Source of the DNA: Ustilaginoidea virens
Lineage: Eukaryota > Ascomycota > Sordariomycetes > Hypocreales > Clavicipitaceae
Assembly: GCF_000687475.1 (NCBI RefSeq)
Contig: NC_057321.1
Location: forward strand, 2,480,001-2,544,000
Direction: 5' to 3'
DNA length: 64,000 nucleotides
The position numbers and the translations under genes are program-made. Positions 41,931-52,598 of the stretch are shown one piece after another. How positions within the stretch are numbered: the stretch's first letter is position 1; the number at the start of each line of letters is the position of its first letter. The notes under the pieces were generated by a model. That model did not search any database. It saw only the letters and a program-made list of their open reading frames with translations, and was not told the DNA's origin.

Positions 41931-42583
41931 GTCAATTAGTGGCAAGCATAGCACTTGTCTTGAAAGAGATACTCAGAAGGAAATATCTAGGCGCATCAAG
42001 TATGGCAGGTTCAATACTACTACTACTAGGGGGGAATAAAGGACAGCGTCAGGGAGGGTGTTCTTTAGTAGAAGTGATGCGAATACGTGTCCTGCGGGTG
42101 AGGGATCAACTCTTATATATGCAGATAAACTAGGCTGCCATGGGTCGCAGCAGTTGTCAATCTTTTTTAAATTCACAGGCAACCGATAGGTCTTCTAGCA
42201 AGTAACAAGAGTAGCTGAAAGTGCAAAAGGCGACCAAGGCCGTGATCCAAGTACCCTGATCCAAGCAAGTGATGGCGCCTTCCCCGAAGGATCTGCAACA
42301 TAATTTTATGGAAGCGTACCCAGAACACCATGGACCCCTGTTCACCATGTATCGCGCCACAGGGGCCGCTTACATGCTAACAAGAGTGTGCGCAATCAGT
42401 TTGCTTCCGAGGTAACAAAACTACGAGGAATAGTAAAACTATATTACTCTCTTCTTCTCAACTCTGGACTTCTTCTCTTCTTCTTTCTTTTTCACCGGTT
42501 TCCTACTTTATGGCATATACGCCACGTTGCAGTTAGAACGTCCTCTTTGCCTAAGACCCGGCAGTGGCTAATAATTGAATATG

Positions 42584-42600
42584 GCTGATGTGGCGCTTCT
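42584..42600 (+). promoter_or_regulatory. Conserved upstream motif, array member 5
   Basis: GCTGATGTGGCGCTTCT, 166 bases before the ATG; TATATAATCCCAC at 42645. Confidence 0.55.
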
Positions 42601-42749
42601 GCTGCGGAGTGGTTTACCTTGGTCGCTGGTTCCTTTTCACCATGTATATAATCCCACTCAGTCCGTCAGCTCAGAGACCACCTCCTAATAACCCAACTCA
42701 GCTGCCGCAAGACTTTCCCCCATTGCAAAAGGCTAAGTATCCGGCAGCA

Positions 42750-43058
42750 ATGCGTCTCCTGCGCACCGTCGTCGGCCTCGTCGCCCTCCTGTCCCCCCTT
42801 GCCGCGGCTAATGGAGCCGGCATTATCCACCCCAGCGCTTTGAGCAAGTATAGAATCTTTCAAACCCAGCTGAACCTGAGGCACCAGTACACCGAGATGC
42901 ACCTCGTCAAAGACAGCCGAGGCTTCACTTTTGTCCAGGTTGACATCTACAGCCGCGCCGGAGGAAAGCTGCAAGGCCATAAATACTTCAAAGCTAGCAA
43001 GGACGCCCCGCAGATTTTTGCCGGCCTGGCCAATGGCGGGCCTATCGTCAAGACTTAG
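42750..43058 (+). CDS. Small secreted protein, array member 5
   Basis: Single exon, 102 residues, beginning MRLLRTVVGLVALLSPLAAA (signal peptide). Mature part NGAGIIHPSALSKYRIFQTQL, FVQVDIYSRAG, YFKASKDAPQIF, ending GGPIVKT. An in-frame extension to 42588 crosses the TATA element and leader and is not used. Closest to member 4. Confidence 0.82.
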   Translation: MRLLRTVVGLVALLSPLAAANGAGIIHPSALSKYRIFQTQLNLRHQYTEMHLVKDSRGFTFVQVDIYSRAGGKLQGHKYFKASKDAPQIFAGLANGGPIVKT

Positions 43059-43563
43059 CGAGCATAGCGCTTGACTTGACAAAAGAGATGACTCGGAAAG
43101 AACTCATCTAGGGGCACCGAGTATGGCAGGTTAAGTAATACTACTCGGGGGAGTAAAGGACGGCGTTAGGGAGTGCGTTCTTTAGTAGAAGTGATGCGAA
43201 TGCGTGTCCTGGGGGTGAGGGACGGGACAGGGGCCGGCAGAGGGTCAACTCTTATATACGCAGATACACTAGGCTGCCATAGGTTGCAATAGCGCTGAAG
43301 CGTTTATAATGTCCAGTGAATCAATAGCTCTTCTAGCAAGTATGACGAAGAGCTAAGAGAGCGCAAAAGGCAACTAACATCAGAGTTGATACTTAACATT
43401 AGTTCTGCCTCTAATTTAATAGATAAATAATACAGTTTCTTTCTCATTAATAAAGCTATCTTACTATTTTTCTACTTTTTAGCAGATAAGCCACGTTGCA
43501 GTTTCATGTGCTCTTGATTTGTCCTCTGATTTTCTACTATTAACGGGGCTAACTATTAAACGG

Positions 43564-43580
43564 GCTGATGTGGCGCTCGT
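43564..43580 (+). promoter_or_regulatory. Conserved upstream motif, array member 6
   Basis: GCTGATGTGGCGCTCGT, 217 bases before the ATG, with GCCACGTTGCAGTTTCATGTG further upstream (43489); TATATAATA at 43638. Confidence 0.6.
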
Positions 43581-43780
43581 CTAATTTTCTAGTCTTCACC
43601 TAAAATCAATACAGCACCTTTTTCTATCATAGCCAAGTATATAATAAGGCATGCCCGGCCAGATCTACTACACAACCGCACTCACTCAGTCCGTCAGCTC
43701 AGGGACCATCTCCCAACAACCCAACCCATAGCTGCCTCGCAAGACTTTCCCCCATTGCAAAGGCCAAGCAACCAGCAGCA

Positions 43781-44137
43781 ATGCTTCTCCTGCGCATCAT
43801 CATCGGCCTCGTCGCCCTCCTGGCCCCCCTTGCCGCGGCTTTTGAAGCCATCGACTGCATCGCTGAACGCGACCTTGTCAGCTACAACCAGTTTGTATCC
43901 AGGCTCACCCCAGACGTGTATGGCGAGATGAAGCCTATGAAAGGCTTCGGATATGTCCAGGTTGACGTCTACTACGCAAATACCAGACCACGAAGTCTGG
44001 TGTTCTCCAGGGTCTTTCACGCTAGCCCGAATGCTAAGAATATTATTATATCTCGCTATTATCAGCCATTTATCATTGCTCCGCAACTGGAGCAAGCGCA
44101 TAGTCCTTCCCCTAAGAGGCTTAGAAAAAAGCCCTAG
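43781..44137 (+). CDS. Small secreted protein, array member 6
   Basis: Single exon, 118 residues, the longest member. Signal peptide MLLLRIIIGLVALLAPLAAA; mature part FEAIDCIAERDLVSYNQF, YVQVDVYYAN, FSRVFHASPNAKNI and an extended basic tail SPSPKRLRKKP. It has the only mature Cys in the family. The tail probably arose by loss of an earlier stop codon. Confidence 0.8.
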   Translation: MLLLRIIIGLVALLAPLAAAFEAIDCIAERDLVSYNQFVSRLTPDVYGEMKPMKGFGYVQVDVYYANTRPRSLVFSRVFHASPNAKNIIISRYYQPFIIAPQLEQAHSPSPKRLRKKP

Positions 44138-44457
44138 GCTGGGTGCTATGAAGCATTGCGGGTTGCATGTTGTATCTATACTGTCGGGGCCGGCGGAGGG
44201 TCTAGTCTGTCGTGGGTTGCAAGCTGACGGCTATTAGGCGTCATGTCACACGGGGAATCGGTGGCTCTTCCAGCAAGTAAGACGGGTAGTTAGGAGAGTG
44301 CAAAAAGGCGACCAACATCAGAGTCGACTTTTGTCATTTGCTTCCGCCTCTAGTCTAACCGATGAATAATGTGGCTTTTTGGCATACATGCCACGTCGCT
44401 GTTTCATGTGCCTTTGATATGAAACTTCTAGCCGAGGCCGCTTACTAAATAAACATG

Positions 44458-44474
44458 ACTGATGTGGCGCTTGT
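44458..44474 (+). promoter_or_regulatory. Conserved upstream motif, array member 7
   Basis: CTGATGTGGCGCTTGT, now 1030 bases before the ATG of member 7; without the transposon and one duplication (794 bases) the distance would be 236. Confidence 0.6.
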
Positions 44475-44491
44475 ACTGCAGAGTGTTTCAC

Positions 44492-45276
44492 GAGGGTACA
44501 GGTCAACCGACCTGTGTCCCCCCCTTGTCATCCGACCCCCCCATAATAACTTAACTGACCTGACCATTGCTGTGGGCTATACTCTTAATATAATTGGTTT
44601 ATTAGGGAATAGTGGGTCAGGTCACTTTATATAGAAAACTATATAGAGAAGTACTTTCTCTGATATTTTACTAGGTTCTTAGGTAGGGGTACCTAGTAAA
44701 AGAAATTAAAGAAGTCACTTTCTTTAGAAAATATAAGGAGAAGTACTTTCTCTGCTGTTTTATTAGGTTCTTACGTAAGGGTACCTAGTAAGAATATTAA
44801 AGAAGTCACTTTCTATAGAAATATATATATAAAGGTACCTCTCTTTCTATCCCTAGTACCTACCTAGGTACTAGGTACCTAGGTACTTAGTAGAAATATA
44901 AGAAATCACTTTATATAGAAAATTATATATAAAGGTACTTTTTCTACGTATAGTACCTAAGGACCTAGGTACCTACCTAATAAAAGAAAGGAAGTCACTT
45001 TCTATACAAAAGTCTATATAAAGGTACTTTATCTACTTTTAATATTAGGTTCTTAGGTAAGGTAGGGATACCTAGTAAAAATATAAGGGAAGTCACTCAC
45101 TATAGAAAAATATATATAAAGATACTTATAGTCTAGTGGCTACTATAGATTAAAGGATCTACTACTATTTATTAGCGTATCTCTATATTAGGAAAGAGCA
45201 TTGGTCAGGTCTGTTAAGTTATTATGGGGGGGTCGAATGACTAGGGGGGGGCATAGGTCGGTTGATATGTAGTCTC
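44492..45276. mobile_element. Non-autonomous TIR transposon (MITE), copy 2, 785 bp
   Basis: Same family and orientation as the element at 39724-40405: identical outer ends (GAGGGTACAGGTCAACC ... GATATGTAGTCTC) and the same interior organisation. It is flanked by a perfect but different 9-bp duplication, GTGTTTCAC (44483-44491 and 45277-45285), proving an independent insertion. It is 103 bases longer than copy 1, which equals one additional AAGTCACTTT-type internal unit (six instead of five). It lies between the upstream motif and the TATA-like element of member 7. No coding capacity. Confidence 0.9.
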
Positions 45277-45487
45277 GTGTTTCACCTTGGACGTTCTTTT
45301 TCGCTAAATATCCGGTCCGCCGTTCGGTATATAGTCTTAGAAAAAAAAAATCAACGGCCCAATACCGCGGCTGGAAATATCATAAAATCCCACTCAATGC
45401 GTCGGCTTGGAGACTGTCTCCTAATAACCTAGCTCAGCTGCCTCACAAGACTTGTCCCTCATCGCAAAGACTAAGCATCCAGCAGCA

Positions 45488-45799
45488 ATGCATCTCCTGC
45501 GCATCGTCATCGCCCTCGCCACCCTATTGGCACCCGTTGCCATGGCTGCTCTTAGACTCCGCGACACCATCCACACCGAAAACCTTCGCATCTACGACAG
45601 TTTCATGTCCCAGATACACCTCCCCATGGTCTATCACGCGTACTTGAAGAACAACAGAGTCCATATTGACGTCTATGACCACGAGGGTGGCAAGATAGTG
45701 AACTACGCGACCTACAAGTCCAGCACCAGGGCCGCGGCCTTTTTCCAATACGTGTCGGAGCAGCCCCCGTGGAAGGCGGCGCACCTGGCCTCATCCTGA
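45488..45799 (+). CDS. Small secreted protein, array member 7
   Basis: Single exon, 103 residues. Signal peptide MHLLRIVIALATLLAPVAMA; mature part ALRLRDTIHTENLRIYDSF, VHIDVYDHEGG, YKSSTRAAAFFQY, ending WKAAHLASS. The most divergent member and the last of the array. Leader CACAAGACTTGTCCCTCATCGCAAAG matches members 5 and 6; CATAAAATCCCAC at 45381 is the likely TATA region, downstream of transposon copy 2. Confidence 0.8.
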   Translation: MHLLRIVIALATLLAPVAMAALRLRDTIHTENLRIYDSFMSQIHLPMVYHAYLKNNRVHIDVYDHEGGKIVNYATYKSSTRAAAFFQYVSEQPPWKAAHLASS

Positions 45800-48404
45800 G
45801 CTAGACCAAGACAACATATCGTAGCTCAGAGAGCGTGGCACCAGTGCCGAGGGGCTGTGTTCAAAGCGCAAAGTCTAGGTGCTACCAGTATTGCGGGTCG
45901 AGTAAAGCACTGCCACGCCGTAAGGGACGCTGCTCTTTGGCAGAAGTGGTGCCCATAAATGTCCCGGGCATGGCTTTCGATTGTTGCCGTCTTCCACCCG
46001 GTCTTGGGCCGCGTTGCCGACGACGTAGATTGGTCGGCTGCGAACGCTGCCAAGGGGCAAGAGGAGGCGCATCGGATTACGGATAGCAAGGTTCAATAGA
46101 AAAGGGCGTGCTCCAACTTTCCCCAGCTGCCGTGTTCCGTGACTGGGTTTCAAAAGAATGACGTGCCATGTATACCTGCCGGAGCAGACTGTCAGATGCA
46201 GTCTGCTGCAGCCTCCGCATACCTAGTGTCAGCCTCGCTGAAGCTCTCATTTAGAAGGCAAACCTGCTTCCATTTGCAAGTGTTGAAGCAGTCCACCCTT
46301 GATGCCCTTGACCAGAGGTTTCCTCGTTCTTGATCAGTTTACCTTGGCACTACTTTGATCACTCTACCATGCTTCGGCTATTTGAATTGACGTCGAGTTC
46401 ATTCAGGAACTCTGTGACCGCTTAGGAATGCATATGACAGGCGTCAACCGGCGCCTTGTGTCAGAGCAGCTATTAACGAAATCGGGATACCCTAATGTCA
46501 AGTCAATACCACCAACGAGAGAATGCGATACACGGCCTCGACGCTGAGCATAAAGCTGTTGACAGAATGTTAGCATACCACCCTACTCACAGAAGACATG
46601 CATTCGCCAAAAATAGCGTAGCATTTAGACATTCCTCCAGTCCCCCGGCCTAGTCTGTCGCCCAGGGATGCTGAAGCTGCCAATGGCGCGCGGCAGCAGC
46701 TGAACTTCACTGGAAGGGATTGTTGAGAAAAGAAAGCTAGCCGAGATGATGGAACCCACAGCTGCTGCCTGGTCACCATGTCCTGCAGAAAACTTGCTTA
46801 GGTAGGTAGTCATGGGTATTCTGTAGCTGGTACAACTTCAGTCTTTCAACAAACCTGCAAGCCAACGGCTCGCCACAGTCCCTAGAAACCCATCGCAATG
46901 AGATTGAAAGTTTTGATTGGCAAGCGACGGGATTGTCGAAGGCTGAGGCGCACCGCGCCTTGAAGTGATGAAACTCACCATTACCACACAGAGAGATGCT
47001 CCTTCTCAACCACTCTCGATCGCCATGTCTGTCTCGCGATTTTGGGTCCGTCATGAAGATTCTTGGAGAGGGGAGTTGTACTCCGCAGAAGGCACCTACC
47101 AAATCCATGTCTGCAGCAGCTCCGGGCAAAACGAGCGCTTAATCGATCCAATCAGTTCATGATGGATGCTTGCTCCCACCATACTAGCGCGCCTCGCATC
47201 AACAAATGGTCACCACCCTTTGCGCCACACAATGGCCACGTGGCTTTGTGCTCCGCTGGGCGTGAAGAATACTGCAGCCTGACGATTCTCGTAAGCGTGT
47301 TGGTTTGGTGGTGTCTGGCTCAGCCTGCTAGGAAATGTTTTCTGCCCCCCCCCTGGCGTTTGACGCCCGGGAAAACGTTGGTTCACAGCGTTGCAGACAA
47401 TCGACCAGGGCTTGTGCGAGACGGCCCGGGGACGAAAAGATCTAGAGTTGGGATATCAAGTGATGCGCTGATGCCGCCAATGCAGGTTCACGACCTAGGG
47501 ACTCAGTTCCCAGAAGTTACCTCCCGGGGCGAATAACTCACAGATGGGGTTAGAAGAGCCATCTCGAAGCCTTCAAAGCGTTTTATTTACCCAAGTTCTG
47601 ATAGTGGCATGTACTTAAACTATATAACTGAATTGTAGGTCATCGCGACGATCAAGTTAGCCTGCCTTCTCACCTACGTTTGTGAGAGCTTTCATCGCCG
47701 CGCCTACCGCTTTAAATGACATACAATACATCAAGTGTAATACTGTAGCGACCACCCACACACTCCCAGCTCCGCAGCCTGACGAGGTAGGCAGCAGGGC
47801 AACAAATTTCCACGCACTGATATCCCACCCCCACGGCACCGTAGGGGTACCAACAGTCGCACGATCGTATATGGGTTTTCCGCCTGGTCCTCGGGTTTCC
47901 CATATAAATTAGCATTGGGGTACTAGATACTAGTATAGATAGGACCACCTAAGTATACTAGCTAGTGTAATAAATATATAATACTGTAGCGTGAGTATTG
48001 CGGACCCCAATGGACATGAAGAAATGTGTTCCTCAAAACTCAGTTTTCTTCCACCATATTGATATGATGCGTGACAAGCTAGCCAGTGCCTCAGCTGGCC
48101 TTCTTGCAGGCCATGGCATTTCGCAGGTATCGTCTGCGACCAGTAGCAGAAACCTGCGTATCACACAGCCACGATGATGGCCGCAGTTATGCCAGCCCTA
48201 ACCGACCAAACGTTCAAGGAAGAGGCTTCTCGTGGACATGTAGATTGTTTAGTACTGCACCCTAAGCGCTTAGAGTCCAGCCGGCAAGCGGCTAAGTCGT
48301 CTCTTGCTGAGTATAAAACTCGCGCGTCTTGCTAGAGCATTGCGACAAGACGAATTCCAATTCATTATCAACTTAATACACAAAAGCCAGGTTCTACAAA
48401 CATC
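45800..48404. other. Right part of the accessory island, no supported gene
   Basis: No gene with recognisable motifs. A minus-strand frame at 46625-46813 and another at 46773-47129 have coding-like composition but no start, domain or family I can identify; they may be parts of a decayed gene. The segment 47880-47990 is AT-rich. Confidence 0.45.
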
Positions 48405-48587
48405 ATGTGTTTCTACATTATTCCCACGAAAGTGTTCCAAGGCTGTCGATGCACGCGACCCGACGGCATCCCATACTACGACTTGTGCCTTGGGGTGAAG
48501 GAAGGGAGGAAGAAGAGATGCGATCCCCTTATAACGGACACGTCCAAAATTAAAATAGTTCGCGGAAATTGCCCCGCGCATCGGTAA
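48405..48587 (+). CDS. Small Cys-rich protein candidate (60 residues)
   Basis: Open frame of 60 residues beginning MCFYIIPTKVFQGCRC with six Cys (positions about 2, 14, 16, 28, 39 and 56) and a GNCP near the end. It has no signal peptide. The start (Met-Cys), a CxC about 12 residues in, and a terminal GxCP recall the many small Cys-rich intracellular proteins of unknown function in ascomycetes. The evidence is composition and Cys spacing only, so it could be chance. Confidence 0.4.
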   Translation: MCFYIIPTKVFQGCRCTRPDGIPYYDLCLGVKEGRKKRCDPLITDTSKIKIVRGNCPAHR

Positions 48588-49317
48588 TTCTGTAAGTCTA
48601 GTATTAATGAAGCCATTCTCCTATACTTACATTCAACTAGTCCAAAAGATGCTGTCATCGCGCCTTTTTTTCATCGTCATAAAGCGGCAGCGGCATTTCT
48701 CTCTCCTATGTGCTGGGTAGTCTAACAGATGATGTGGGGTTGAGAGGCTACGAGAAACTCATGAAGAGCAGAAGAAAAAGATGGACAAAGCAGGCTTTTT
48801 TTTTTTTTTTTTTTTTCCCCAAAGTTATGTCGTTTGTAATCTTAAGCTGTACACGCAAAGTCCACTGTCAGTATTTATGGTTCGTTCAATAGAGGGCATA
48901 CTTATCAGCTTCAGACTAGTTTTTCTTCGGAAGGAATAAATTCAACCTCCTACCCAACCAACCACAACCACATTTCTGACCCCGAGGTCGTGTGAATGCT
49001 TTCAGCCCCGAAGCTTCCGACGACTGGATGGGGCTCCAGACTGTCACATGACCCTAGCTATAAAGACTCCACCATCACACACACCTAGCCCACCTAGCCT
49101 AGGTCAATCAAGCCTCCTTCATATCACGTCGTGCACCGTCACACAGACCCTCTACATCGTACGTGCAATCTCCCCGGACCTGTGGTCGCACCTCCAGCGC
49201 CAGGGTGTCCGCACAAGCACTCCATCGTATCCCTTCATTTCTCCCCCGACCGTCCCATCCTGAAAGCTGACAACGATCGATGCGTGCACTAAACTGCACT
49301 CCCGACATGCAATAGCC
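48588..49317. other. Promoter region of the Ste20-type kinase
   Basis: Contains a T22 tract (48798-48818), and a CT-rich leader (ACCATCACACACACCTAGCCCACC and CATTTCTCCCCCGACC) before the ATG at 49318. No other gene. Confidence 0.5.
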
Positions 49318-51438
49318 ATGTCGACACTGACCGCCCCCGCTGGTGCTGACGACCCGTGGAGAAACGAGGAGAGCGCAGTCGAAGATGCTCGGAGGACCCA
49401 ATCCATTATCGCGCACGAATGTGCAAATACCGGCACAAAACCGCCACCGTACGAGTTGATGGCCCTTATCGGTAAAGGTAGCTTTGGTCGGGTTTATAAA
49501 GCTCGTGGGCTAAAAACAAGGCGACCGGTGGCCGTTAAAATCATCAGCATCGAGGAGGGCGACAGCACCCACCCCGGTGGCACAGATACTTTCAGCGATA
49601 TCCTAAAGGAGATAAACACATTGAAGCTTCTCAACGATAGGGGAGCCAAAAATATCAATCGCGTTCTCGATACTCACCTCGTTGGTCAGTCTGTTTGGAT
49701 GATCACTGAGTATTGTGCTGGTGGTAGCGTCTCTACTCTAATGAGACCAACCGGCGGCTTGGCCGAGAGGTGGATTGTACCCATCTTGCGGGAAGTAGCC
49801 GAGGCTATACACTGGGTCCACAGTCAGGGCGTCATTCATCGCGACATCAAATGTGCCAATGTTCTCATTACCGAGGTCGGAGGCGTTCAACTTTGCGACT
49901 TCGGCGTTGCTGGCATTATCGAGACCAAGTTCGACAAGAGAAGCACCGTCACGGGCACACTACAGTGGATGGCTCCAGAGCTATTCGAATCCTCAACATC
50001 GTACGGCATCGAGGTCGATATTTGGGCTTTTGGATCTATGGCTTACGAGGTTGCTACGGGACTTCCGCCAAATGCGACCGGCCTAATTGATCTGGCAAAC
50101 TTTGGGTCGCATCTCAAACACAACTGTCCGCGTCTCGAGGGAGATGGATACTCGTCACATCTTCGAGACATAGTCGCGTGCTGCATGGTTCCCGATCCGG
50201 CCCAACGACCCAATATCGAGCAGGTTCAGGCACATCCATACATTTTCGGCACATCCGATCGATTTCCTACTCCCTCGCTATCTCAGCTTGTCAACGCCTA
50301 TAAACTTTGGGAGGCCCAAGGGGGAAGTAGGAAGTCTCTCTTTTCTGCAGGTGGTGCGCAAGGTCTTGCAAACGCTTCATCCCCATTAGTTCCGAACGAC
50401 GAATGGGACTTTGGAACGTTCAAAGAGTCGAGTCTCGAGTGTGACGATTCAGAAACCCGGACCATTCAGGATGCATATGGGACGGCGGTCGGCTTGCCTT
50501 GGCAGCCACGAACAAACCCGGCACGTCGCCGGCCACCAATTGTCAAGCCACTGATTGTACCCCTCGAGCATATTTTCGACCCCAATTCCAGCACCAACTA
50601 TGACGACAATGCCCGTGCTTTCTACGGACATTATGCCCAACCGCGGACAGATGATCTGCCACTGCGGGACGACAAGGACAGCTCCACCATCAGAGAGTCG
50701 CTAATAGACCTCGATGCCTCACTTGACGGAAATCACCTATCGCAGTTCGTTGATATGGGGACAATCAGAGCAGGCCCTCCGTCAGCCCCCAATAATACAT
50801 TGGACCCGAGTCATCGCCTGACCCAGGATTGGAAATTCCCACTTATGACACCATATGCTGAAGACCCCGAAGAGAATAGTCATTCACATCCCAAGTCGTG
50901 GAATGTGGTTCCGGGCATACCGATCCCGGACACGCAGCTTCATCGCGCTTCGACGATAAGTCTCATTGACCTTGATGCCAGCACAGTAGACGGGGCAGGA
51001 GTCTTTCCCCGCCCATCCACGGCGAACTCTGACAATATATCAATGAGCTCTGATACAGGAAAGTCGCCATTCGAGCTCGAAGAACAAGTCTTCCATGCAA
51101 GCTCATTACCAGCCTCCAGGGAACCCTCTATTTACGTGACAGATGACGTGACTATTGAGAGCCTTATCGTACCCGATGACGACTCACCGAATGACCAAGT
51201 CGTCGATTTACCAGAGGAAAGCACCGTACAGAAGCAGGGAGGCCAGGACGAGAGCCTTCCGCATGACCAGCACACCACCTTGGCGGTTCCAGCCCCACCA
51301 TCTACGAACGTGATGCTGGGCATCAATACCGAAGAAGAGCTAAAACAAGAACTGAAACGGTTGATCTCAAGCTTGGGCGAGCACCTTCAATTGGCGTCCG
51401 ACGCACTAGCGCACTTGCCTGTTAGACACGACATGTAA
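49318..51438 (+). CDS. Ste20/GCK-family Ser/Thr protein kinase
   Basis: Single exon, 706 residues. Kinase domain at ~45-305: Gly-rich loop IGKGSFGRVYKA (51-62), Lys in VAVKII (74), helix C Glu in ILKEIN, catalytic loop VIHRDIKCANVL (172-183), CDFGVAG (193-199), activation segment GTLQWMAPELFE and DIWAFGSMAYEVATG. HRDIKxxN and GTxxWMAPE mark the Ste20/germinal-centre group, which in fungi includes Nak1/Kic1 (RAM polarity pathway), Sid1 (septation) and Sps1-like kinases; I cannot decide among them. The C-terminal 400 residues are disordered and Ser/Asp-rich, with two SLIDLDAS-type repeats (around 460 and 545), and end in a short coiled coil (EEELKQELKRLISSLGEHLQ) that may bind a partner. All catalytic residues are present. 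Introns are absent. Confidence 0.88.
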   Translation: MSTLTAPAGADDPWRNEESAVEDARRTQSIIAHECANTGTKPPPYELMALIGKGSFGRVYKARGLKTRRPVAVKIISIEEGDSTHPGGTDTFSDILKEINTLKLLNDRGAKNINRVLDTHLVGQSVWMITEYCAGGSVSTLMRPTGGLAERWIVPILREVAEAIHWVHSQGVIHRDIKCANVLITEVGGVQLCDFGVAGIIETKFDKRSTVTGTLQWMAPELFESSTSYGIEVDIWAFGSMAYEVATGLPPNATGLIDLANFGSHLKHNCPRLEGDGYSSHLRDIVACCMVPDPAQRPNIEQVQAHPYIFGTSDRFPTPSLSQLVNAYKLWEAQGGSRKSLFSAGGAQGLANASSPLVPNDEWDFGTFKESSLECDDSETRTIQDAYGTAVGLPWQPRTNPARRRPPIVKPLIVPLEHIFDPNSSTNYDDNARAFYGHYAQPRTDDLPLRDDKDSSTIRESLIDLDASLDGNHLSQFVDMGTIRAGPPSAPNNTLDPSHRLTQDWKFPLMTPYAEDPEENSHSHPKSWNVVPGIPIPDTQLHRASTISLIDLDASTVDGAGVFPRPSTANSDNISMSSDTGKSPFELEEQVFHASSLPASREPSIYVTDDVTIESLIVPDDDSPNDQVVDLPEESTVQKQGGQDESLPHDQHTTLAVPAPPSTNVMLGINTEEELKQELKRLISSLGEHLQLASDALAHLPVRHDM

Positions 51439-52598
51439 GTACATCAAGTCTTTTGAGAATTTATAGACGCTAAGTGTAGACAGCATTAGTATTTAAGGAA
51501 GCTAGGGGTTTAAAATTGCTGAACGTGAAGATTAGCGCCCCGTGCTGTCTTGAGCGCTACGCCTTGCTCTCCGAGAACTATGCCTTGCTTAGCCACGTTT
51601 ACCCACGCAGTGTGCTGCTGCCTACCTACTCAAGTATTTTACTCAAGTATTTCATGCCAATAAAAAGGTAATGAATGCAGCTCAGATGCATGCATATAAA
51701 TGCGTAAATGTATTAACTTACTCGGTATGTATTACCTATACTCTAGTTCTTCTTTTCTTTCTGCGTCCTCTGACTAGTCTCCTTCAGCAACGAGTTACAA
51801 TGGCTCATTTCTGTGCCTGCGGAAGTGGTTGCGGCTTCAGAAGTGATGAAGCTTCCGCAATCTGTCCCTCCCACGTGCCATCTTGGCGACACTCTTTACA
51901 GACCTCATCATCACAATCAATATGTCTGGTGTTGATACGTACGGCCAGGCAGGATACATACTTGCCCTGGTTAAAATCACAGACATCATCGGCTTCATGT
52001 AAGACATTTCAACACCATTATCCCCAGCCATGTGAGAAGCGAGACCATGAAACGTTCAAGCTTGCTGACCGCCAACAAAAGAGTATCCGGCATCATCTTG
52101 AATAGCGCGGGCACCCCAGAGCAGGGATTCATTGGTCTTGCGTACTGGCGCGGTCGGGGGCCCTTCAACAACGGCTTCAAAGGCTTCTGCACCATCATCC
52201 TCGTGTGCTATGCCGCGCACAAGGTCATCCACCGGGCGAGAGAATATATACCCGCTCGCTCTGTGGACGTCGACACAGGAAGGCGCGAGTACAACGTCCA
52301 CTCGTCGGAGGCGCGGGACGAGGAAGACCGGGCCGTTTGGCCCCGACCTGGAAAAGTATGTACGAGTGCTTGTGCCGAGATACCCTGACTTGGAACCAAC
52401 TTCAAGAACTTGGTCGGCAATCCACGTGCTTAAGCAAATGAACGTCTAGCAAACCAAGACCGAGTTTGGAGCATGCAGCTGACTGATTCCATGGATACAA
52501 CCGTCTATATGGTATGATATCTACTAAAAATATCCCCCCCCCCAGGCGTCAGCATGCCACCCTCCGCCTAAAAGCCAGTCATAATCTTCACATATTCA
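51439..52598. other. Spacer between kinase and scj1
   Basis: No supported gene. Overlapping open frames on both strands (for example 51671-52105 plus, 52056-52301 minus) lack motifs; the minus-strand pieces have coding-like composition and might be remnants. Confidence 0.45.

Noticed and set aside
46625..47129. Two overlapping minus-strand frames as a small gene
   Set aside because: No ATG in context, no recognisable domain, and joining them needs an unsupported intron.
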